From Cristatella mucedo (Eukaryota > Bryozoa > Phylactolaemata > Cristatellidae): a stretch of DNA of 27,668 bases. This document shows, piece after piece, positions 21,056 to 27,668 of this stretch. Each line of letters opens with the position of its first letter. Within the stretch, counting starts at the first letter, position 1. The notes beneath the pieces were generated by a model, which had not been told where the DNA came from, did no database searches, and saw only the letters and a program-made list of their open reading frames with translations. Both the position numbers and the translations under genes were made by a program. The stretch lies in NCBI GenBank assembly GCA_009760855.2, contig WPIO01000548.1, positions 1 through 27,668 of the forward strand, given 5' to 3'.

Positions 21056-21559
21056 AATTGCCGGGAAACGTCGTAATAGCTCTTACAGCCGTAAACGCGA
21101 CGTCAAAGTCGTAAAAAAGTGTGTCATAAATTAAATTAAAATTACACGCACAATTTTTTTTATTAAGAAGTTCTCTATCAACTAATTAGTATTTCACGTT
21201 CAGTGGTATACAATTTACAAGTTAGTACACTGTAATGTATTATCTTTTAAATTTGCATTATTAAAAAATAATCTGCTGTACTGCAAGTATGCTGAGTGTC
21301 TGTAGACGAAGGGTGATGTCATTCAGGCCGACTACAAAGCCTAGCGGATAATCAAAGTCTGATTAGCTAGCACCTAGGGCTCTCCCGCGGCACCAAACAT
21401 TACACGTCGCTTGAAAGCTGCTGCGTCTGCAGAAAATTTGCAGCGCCCCCACGACTGCTGGTAGGTGCCGGTACCCTATAATTGAGCCGCAGGATATTGG
21501 AGTCTAACCACATTTTTGAAATGCCGCGCGTCGCAAGCTAGCCCCAGTCAGGGTCATGC
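21056..21559. other. AT-rich intergenic segment, no gene seen
   Basis: This stretch lies between the broken 5' end of the retrotransposon and the start of the right minisatellite. Its first part (about 21110-21290) is strongly AT-rich with runs of T and A. The second part is mixed and holds nothing I recognise. Its partner in copy 2 lies beyond the window. Confidence 0.6.
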
Positions 21560-21897
21560 ATTTGTCTCGGTCGAACCTCCGTCACATTAGAGCACCCAGT
21601 CGCCGTCAAGCCTCGGTCTCGATCGAGCCTCGCTTATTGACAGTCCTCTGTCTTTTTCGAGCCACGGTTTAGGTTGAGCGTCAGTGTCAGCGGGCCTCAG
21701 ATATATTTGAACCTAGGTCACGGTCGAGCGTAGGTCACATTCGAGCGTTAGTCATGGTTAAGTTTGGGGCACGGTCGAGCCTTAGTAAAGTCACGAGCTC
21801 TGTGTCTGCCGTGCGTCGTAGTTTGTTGACCCTTGGTCGTGGTTTAGCGTCTGACTTGCGTGAACCACTCACTTGGTCGGGTATCTCTTCCTGTTAG
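21560..21897 (+). repeat. Degenerate leading edge of the right minisatellite
   Basis: Scattered pieces such as TCTCGGTCGAACCTCC, CAAGCCTCGGTCTCGATCG, CACGGTCGAGCG and CATTCGAGCG are spaced at about the unit length but heavily mutated. Decayed units at the edge of a homogenised core are typical of tandem arrays. Confidence 0.75.
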
Positions 21898-23960
21898 GCC
21901 TCGGTCTCGATCGAGCCTCGGTCTTGATCGAGCATCGGTCTCGATCGAGTCTCGGTTTCGATCGAGCCTCGGTCTCCATCGAGCCTCGGTCTCGAACGAG
22001 CATCGGTCACGGTCGTCCCTCGGTCCCGGTCGAGCCTCGGTCCCGGTCGAGCCTCGGTCTCGGTCGAGCCTCGGTCTCTGTCGAGCCTCGGTCTCGGTCG
22101 AGCCTCGGTCTCGGTCGAGCCTCGGTCTCGGTCGAGCCTCGGTCTCGAGCCTCGGTCTCGGTCGAGCCTCGGTCTCGGTCGAGCCTCGGTCTCGGTCGAG
22201 CCTCGGTCTCGGTCGAGCCTCGGTCTCGGTCGAGCCTCGGTCCCTGTAGAGCCTCGGTCTCTGTCGAGCCTCGGACTCGGTCGGAGCTCGGTCTCGGTCG
22301 AGCCTCGGTCTCGGTCGAGCCTCGGTCTCGGTCGAGCCTCGGTCTCGGTCTCGGTCGAGCCTCGGTCTCGGTCGAGCCTCGGTCTCGGTCGAGCCTCGGT
22401 CTCGGTCGGTCTCGGTCGAGCCTCGGTCTCGGTCGAGCCTCGGTCGCGGTCGAGCCACGGTCTCGGTCGGAGCTCGGTCTCGGTCGAGCCACGGTCTCGG
22501 TCGAGTCTAGGTCGAGCCTCGGTCACTGTCGAGCCTTGGTCTCGGTCAAGCCTCAATATCGGTCCAAACAACGGTCTTGGTAGAGACTCGGTCTCGGTCG
22601 AGCCTCGGTCTTGGTCGAGCCTCGGTCTCGGTAGAGCCTCGGTCCCGGTCGAACCTTCGCCTCGGTTAAGCCTCGGTCTCGGTTGAACCTCGCTCTCGGT
22701 CGAGCATCGGTCATGGTCGTGCCTCGGTCTCGGTCGAGCCTCGGTCTCGGTCGAGCCTCGGTCTCGGTCGAGCCTCGGTCTCGGTCGAGCCTCGGTCTCG
22801 GTCGAGCCTCGGTCTCGGTCGAGCCTCGGTCTCGGTCGAGCCTCGGTCTCGGTCGAGCCTCGGTCTCGGTCGAGCCTCGGTCTCGGTCGAGCCTCGGTCT
22901 CGGTCGAGCTCGGTCGGTCTCGGTCGAGCCTCGGTCTCGGTCGGGTCTCGGTCTCGGTCGAGCCTCGGTCTCGGTCGAGCCTCGGTCTCGGTCGAGCCTC
23001 GGTCTCGGTCGAGCCTCGGTCTCGGTCTCGGTCGAGCCTCGGTCTCGGTCGAGCCTCGGTCTCCGTCGAGCCTCGGTCTCGGTCGAGCCTCGGTCTCGGT
23101 CGAGCCTCGGTCTCGGTCGAGCCTCGGTCTCGGTCGAGCCTCGGTCTCGGGTCTCGGTCGGTCGAGCCTCGGTCTCGGTCGAGCCTCGGTCTCGGTCGAG
23201 CCTCGGTGTCGGTCGAGCCTCGGTCTCGGTCGAGCCTCGGTCTCGGTCGAGCCTCGGTCTCGGTCGAGCCTCGGTCTCGGTCGAGCCTCGGTCTCGGTCG
23301 GCCTCGGTCGAGCCTCGGTGTCGGTCGAGCCTCGGTCTCGGTCGAGCCTCGGTCTCGGTCGAGCCTCGGTCTCGGTCGAGCCTCGGTCTCGGTCGAGCCT
23401 CGGTCTCGGTCGAGCCTCGGTCGAGCCTCGGTCGAGCCTCGGTCTCGGTCGAGCCTCGGTCTCGGTCGAGCCTCGGTCTCGGTCGAGCCTCGGTCTCGGT
23501 CGAGCCTCGGTCTCGGTCGAGCCTCGGTCTCGGTCGAGCCTCGGTCTCGGTCGAGCCTCGGTCTCGGTCGAGCCTCGGGTCTCGGTCGGTCGTCGGTCGG
23601 TCTCGGTCCAGCCTCGGTCTCGGTCGAGCCTCGGTCTCGGTCGTGCCTCGGTCTCGGTCGAGCCTCGGTCTCGGTCGAGCCTCGGTCTCGGTCGAGCCTC
23701 GGTCTCGGTCGAGCCTCGGTCTCGGTCGAGCCTCGGTCTCGGTTAAGCCTCGGTCTCGGTTGAACCTCGCTCTCGGTCGAGCCTCAGTTTTGGTCGAGCC
23801 TCGGTCTCGGTCAAAGTCGGTCTTGGTCGAGCCTCGGTTTCGGTCAAGCTACGGTCGCGGTCGAGCCTTGCTCTCGGTCCTGTCTCGTTCCTGGTCGAAC
23901 CTTGATACCGGTTGAACCTCGATACCGATTGAGCCTTTGCCGAGGTCGAGGCTTATATCG
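21898..23960 (+). repeat. 17-bp minisatellite, right (main) array
   Basis: More than a hundred copies of a GAGCCTCGGTCTCGGTC unit, near perfect over 22700-23780. Length changes are mostly losses or gains of about 6 bases, giving local units of 11 (GAGCCTCGGTC at 23410-23440) or 23 bases. Each unit has three CpG sites, and the CpGs are well kept. The 17-bp unit has no stop codon in any frame of either strand, so open frames of up to 410 codons appear (22683-23915 on plus, 21844-22571 on minus). The longest begins at TTG. I treat them as by-products, not genes. Toward 23800-23960 units become degenerate with the same variants as the left array. Confidence 0.95.
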
Positions 23961-24541
23961 ATCGAGGCGCAATTTTGTTCAGGGCTCGTTCTCGTTTGAG
24001 CCTCGGTTTGTAGTTGCCGGCTACCGGGCTTATTGCTCTCAATTAAAATACGGCGCCGCTGGCAACGCGACCGGGATTGTGGCTCGTAGTTCTTATATCC
24101 GATACTGCCAACGTGCGACTGTTTTTGGCCTAGGCCGTAAAAAAAGCGTGACCCCTGTGGTAGGCTAGGAGATTTGAGTCATGACGCTATGCACTGGGTT
24201 TTAATTTGATTTTACCCATAGGCCCACGGACCGTACTTCCAATCGTTAATCAATCATCAGGCGGTGATTTTGTAAAATGTCTTCAAACGCAAGGAAACGG
24301 CAACCCTGCATGCATCATGCTGCTTTGTGATGAGTTAACGCTTACTGCACCGTATCATTGGCTAGCCACGAGTCAAGACTTCGGCGACAGTATTGCACAG
24401 AATTCATCGGGCATGGGAGGAGGCTTTTACCGTCCTTAATGAGAGCTGCGTTTGTGGCCCAGTTATATCCGGACGGGGTAGTAGTCAAATAACGAGCTGA
24501 CTGACCAGCCACTTTTGCATGCAGACTTTACATCAGTCAAT
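23961..24541. other. Non-coding unique segment, module copy 2
   Basis: Counterpart of 17076-17660. It has the same open-frame tail and the same TAG. Differences include TTGTAGTTGCC for TTGTAGTCGCC and AACGCGACCGGG for AACGTGACCAGG. No gene is recognised. Confidence 0.5.
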
Positions 24542-24566
24542 GATGCTTGCAGGTGCAATGGATAAA

Positions 24567-24644
24567 CGCTCCTCTACAGGATTCGAACCCTCGACCTAGG
24601 CATCAGGCCGTGCAAAGCAGCCGCCTCAGCTTAGCACCACATGC
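24567..24644 (-). other. tRNA-like Pol III A/B box pair, possible SINE head (copy 2)
   Basis: Duplicate of the copy 1 element, with both boxes identical (B box at 24589-24579, A box at 24633-24621 on the minus strand). It lies in a block where the two module copies differ by only about 1%. Confidence 0.45.
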
Positions 24645-25260
24645 ATAACAACTGTCTCGAGGTCGTATCAAGTACAGCTTGTATGGCGCCGATTTGGTGC
24701 AATTGTCTCCGTTCGAGTCATAAGTTTCTCTGTAGCTACATAATACAACAGCGTCTTCCACAGTGACCCGAGAGCTCTTTGAGGTTGTACTCACGGGCCA
24801 CTGAGCTCGCCTTGAGAACTATTTGTGGCTATCAGACCTCTACATGACGACCAAGTGGTATGCTGCTGACTGACGCCACACTTAAAAAGGAGCTACAAAC
24901 TGCTATTTATTGAAGCATCCGATGGTTTTTTGAGTTTTTTCTTTTGAGTAAATGTGCCCGCCTATACTGCGTCGGATGCCTGCGGGTGCTATGGTAAATC
25001 ATTTGCTGCTTTCCTTGTCATTTGATGCTTTCCCTATTGCCTCAGTAAAGTACCTGGAACAAGTATCAGTTCTCGGAGGGTCGTATAAAATGTATTACTA
25101 TGATTATTATCAATATTATTGTTACTAGTAGGTAAAGGCGTTGCTGTCTGCCTACTTGTAAAGCAGCAAGCTGAAAAACTGAGGTCCGCTGCAGCATTGT
25201 CTAGAACTCCCCAACACAAGGCTGAATAAGCTATTGTTAGGAGAAAGCATCGCCTACTTC
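24645..25260. other. Unidentified low-divergence segment, module copy 2
   Basis: Counterpart of 17764-18380, almost identical to it. It differs by a few substitutions near 24903, a 4-bp deletion in the T-rich run near 24935, and one substitution near 25137. No gene is recognised. Confidence 0.5.
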
Positions 25261-25262
25261 AG

Positions 25263-25280
25263 GCAGCAGCAGCCGCATCC
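25263..25280 (+). repeat. Contracted GCAGCC microsatellite, module copy 2
   Basis: GCAGCAGCAGCCGCATCC occupies the place of the four-unit tract in copy 1. It is shorter and interrupted. Confidence 0.8.
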
Positions 25281-25417
25281 ATGCAGTCATCGACCACCAC
25301 AAAATCGCTACATCAGTCAAGCGACACTCTGTTGCGATATTCAAGTAACCGCGAAGATCTGAGAAATGCCCCAATCTATGCTTTCTCCACTAGTTCGTAT
25401 TCTCCGGTTCGATCTCG

Positions 25418-25582
25418 TTTTTTTTTTTCTCTCTCCCTCTCTCTTTTTGTCTCTCGCCGCCTCTCTGTATCTCTCTCTCCACTCCCCGGTATGGTCTGAT
25501 TTGCTCGGCTTTATCGTTCTATCTCTTCCTCCCTCTTTCTCTCACTCTGCTCTGTCTCTCTCTCTACCTCTTTCCTCTTGAT
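25418..25582 (+). repeat. CT-rich pyrimidine tract, module copy 2
   Basis: Same two-block tract as in copy 1. The leading T run is longer, which shifts the frame of the overlapping open reading frame. An extra TC step is seen near 25560. Confidence 0.85.
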
Positions 25583-25692
25583 TAGTCCGTGGTCAGTCAC
25601 GGTCGTCATGCTCCACTGCAACCAGCCGCCCATAAAAATTCCAGCACTAAAAGCGATGACACTCAATTCCTTGTCTCTGTCGTCATTCACAG

Positions 25693-25751
25693 CTAATTGA
25701 GGTGTGCATGGAGCAACGTTAAAGCCGATGCACCAGCCTGCGAATACCGAG
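25693..25751 (+). other. Exon-like segment between splice-signal matches (copy 2)
   Basis: The same acceptor-like and donor-like signals as at 18816-18874 are conserved, with a few substitutions inside the interval (GTGCATGGAGCAACG for GTCCGTGGAGCTACG). Confidence 0.25.
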
Positions 25752-26522
25752 GTAAGTAGAACGCCCTTGAGCAGAGCTAATCATCCCACGCAAACTAATT
25801 CGTGTGCCACTCATCGCAATCTCGCGATTCAGGCTAGAAGCGGCGACCTAAGCATGTGACAACTGGCTTGTTCCCGCAAAGAACGGCTACATCAGCTTGT
25901 GGTCTCTAAAACGTGTGCGATTGATTTCCAGTTCGCCGGTCCGTGCACTTCATTGCAATCCGAAGTGCTTGCTTGTAGACGCTAGTTTCACGAAGCCCTA
26001 GGGTCGGCTAGCTGAGCGGTGCGATTGAAAAGATCTGCAGGATTAAATTGCGTTTTTTGCTAATAGTGAACACGTCTATCGGCGTTTAATCGACGATCGC
26101 ACGCAGGCCATTTTCCCGCTCGTTGGTGGGCTTGAGAGCACTTCGATCAGTTTAAGATGTAATGACGTTCTTAGAAGTGAGCAATCTAGCGATCCGAGCG
26201 TGCAGTATCTGCGAGACGTAGCTTCGTCGTCTCTATGGGCGCCGGAGCCGAGGGTTCGTGTGTCTGGGCCTTCATGTTGAAGGAGGCAGCCAACTGTGCA
26301 AAAGTCGATATTGTTGGGCGACCCTGCTTTTCTGTCCCAGCGACTGACCGATGCCCATACCTGCGGCCTAGTCCGCCGGGAGGGTGGCGTGCCAGTCGGC
26401 CTCCCAAATTCTCCTGAAGCCTTAACCTTGTAAACGTACCTGCATCAATCAATGGTAAGCGACAACCAACACCAAGTCACCGATCGCTATCTAAACTTAG
26501 CTGCAGTACCAGAAGGGGGCGG
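25752..26522. other. No recognisable gene, module copy 2
   Basis: Counterpart of 18875-19645. It has many substitutions, especially at 26190-26480. Short open frames on both strands are not preserved between copies in a way that suggests coding. Confidence 0.5.
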
Positions 26523-27668
26523 CGAGCTATTATAATATTGCACTTGATAGAGCGCCCTCAGAGAACTTAATCTCTTTCTAGGCGCTTACCATTTGTTGCA
26601 AAGTGATAGGCAATAGAATAGTAAGTAAAATCATGCTTGAAAAACAAACAAACAAAATAATAAGGTTAGGGGTGACATGCACAGTGTCAGCATGCAAATG
26701 TGGTCAGTGGCAGCATGCACAGTGTCAGCACGCATAAGCACATCAAGGAAGAATCACAGGCACACACTAAATGCTGTCCTAAATAGGTGTGTAATTAAGT
26801 TTCTTTTAAATGTGGTCAGGTCAGGGGATGTTCTTACACAGGTCGGGAGGGAGTATCTGGCTTTGGGAGCGTACGAACTAAATGCCCGGTCTCCAAAGGA
26901 TTAGAGGTATGTATGAGGTATTTCTAGACTTTTGGATTCCGAAATGCGGGTGGTATGATGCTTGGCCTGATGTGGGAGTATGTCGGAGAGATAGGCTGGA
27001 GCCGTAGAATGAAGGGACCTAAAAGTGAGCGACAAAACCTTGAAGTCAATCCGTTGTTTGACTGGTAGCCAGTGCAGGTCGGCGAGAAGTGGAGTAATGT
27101 TGCAACTGAGACGCTCACGACAGACAAGCCTAGCTGCAGAGTTTTGCACCAGCTGCAATCGCCTGATCGCACATGCTGGTAGGCCAGTAAGCAGTGAGTG
27201 GCAGAAGTCGAGTCGGGATGTCACGAATGCATGAACCAACTTGGACGTGGAATCCTTATCTAAACAAGCCCGAATTTTAGCAATGTTATGAAGCTGAAAA
27301 TAGGCAGATTTGACTGTGGAGCTGATGTGGTCGTCTAACGAGAGGTCGCTTTGGAATGTGACACCTAGATTTCGAGCTGATTCAACTGAAGATATGCTGG
27401 CAGAGCCAATTTTGAAAGTCAGCCGTTCCAATTTCTGAATCACAGTGGGTTTGCCCATAACTAGTAAGTTAGTTTTATCATCGTTTAGGTTTAGAAAATT
27501 TGCTGCCAGCCATGTGCGGATGTCATCAATGCATGCAGCAACTAAGTTGAAAGAATTTGAGGCGCTCGAAGGCTGAGAGGGCTCAAAGTAAAGGTACAAC
27601 TGAGTGTTATCCACATAGAAGTGAAAGGCTAGATTGCGCTTGGCAATCACATCAGCAAGCGGAAGAGT
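26523..27668 (-). mobile_element. L2/CR1-like retrotransposon, copy 2 (cut by window end)
   Basis: This is the copy of 19646-21055 carried in the second module, so it arose by segmental duplication and not by a new insertion. The 3' stem-loop is kept at 26550-26587 with one G-T wobble, as is the AT tail. About 1% divergence separates it from copy 1 over the reverse transcriptase. Confidence 0.85.
26901..27668 (-). pseudogene. Reverse transcriptase fragment, copy 2, with nonsense codon
   Basis: The frame is open from the window end down to a TAA at 26903-26901, which replaces Lys339 of copy 1 and removes the last 49 codons. Motif C is YVDN (Asn codon 27606-27608), so the same dead Asn is present and Ala102 has also changed to Val. 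Other differences from copy 1 are G97A, M137L, I187T, F325I, T333I and N337Y. Residue 86 is Pro here and Gln in copy 1. Within the shared coding part I count only one silent difference, in Arg94. That ratio is what neutral decay gives. Confidence 0.9.

Larger units (their letters stand above)
23779..27668 (+). repeat. 6.9-kb tandem duplication, copy 2 (cut by window end)
   Basis: This second copy begins in the minisatellite at GAGCCTCAGTTTTGG and carries every element of copy 1 in the same order and orientation. It ends inside the retrotransposon because the window ends. Whether a further minisatellite array and a third copy follow cannot be seen. Confidence 0.95.

Noticed and set aside
21844-22571. 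Mixed-charge open frames on the minus strand of the minisatellite
   Set aside because: Same cause: three overlapping frames give the same rotated peptide, so none is specifically maintained.
22683-23915. 410-codon open frame rich in Arg and Ser on the plus strand
   Set aside because: It starts at TTG and lies wholly within or beside the 17-bp array, whose unit has no stop in any frame on either strand. Openness is expected without coding.

Overview
This window has no recognisable host protein-coding gene. It looks like repeat-dense nuclear DNA from an animal, probably an invertebrate. Three things point there: a long 124-bp satellite array, a 17-bp minisatellite, and two copies of a decayed L2/CR1-type non-LTR retrotransposon. 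No operons, bacterial gene structure or ribosome-binding sites are seen. The species cannot be named from sequence alone.

Layout. Positions 1-16599 are about 134 head-to-tail copies of a 124-bp satellite, all in one orientation. The left half (to about 7.8 kb) is a fairly uniform monomer array. The right half carries higher-order repeats: blocks recur at 992, about 2976 and about 3968 bp, that is 8, 24 and 32 monomers. The array stops mid-monomer at 16599 and is fused directly to a degenerate GAGCCTCGGTCTCGGTC minisatellite (16600 to about 17075).

From about 16.9 kb the window holds a large tandem duplication. Positions 16898-20791 match 23779-27668 at an offset of 6881 bp, falling to 6877 after a 4-bp indel. 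The unit contains, in order: the minisatellite edge, a non-coding stretch, a tRNA-like Pol III box pair (minus strand), a GCAGCC microsatellite, a CT-rich tract, an exon-like splice-signal pair, a truncated L2/CR1-like retrotransposon (minus strand), an AT-rich segment, and a 2.4-kb minisatellite array (about 21560-23960) leading into copy 2. Copy 2 runs off the window end.

The retrotransposon keeps much of its reverse transcriptase, but both copies have YxDN instead of YxDD in the active site and both lack the endonuclease. Copy 2 also has a nonsense codon. Both are dead. The two module copies are a mosaic: some blocks differ by about 1% and others by about 8%, which suggests patchy gene conversion or repeated exchange.

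The long open frames in the satellite and minisatellite come from repeat length and composition. Most open only at GTG or TTG, and none is called as a gene. The most interesting items are the phase-independent 17-bp array, the microhomology junction at 16.6 kb, the higher-order satellite structure, and the mosaic divergence of the 6.9-kb duplication.
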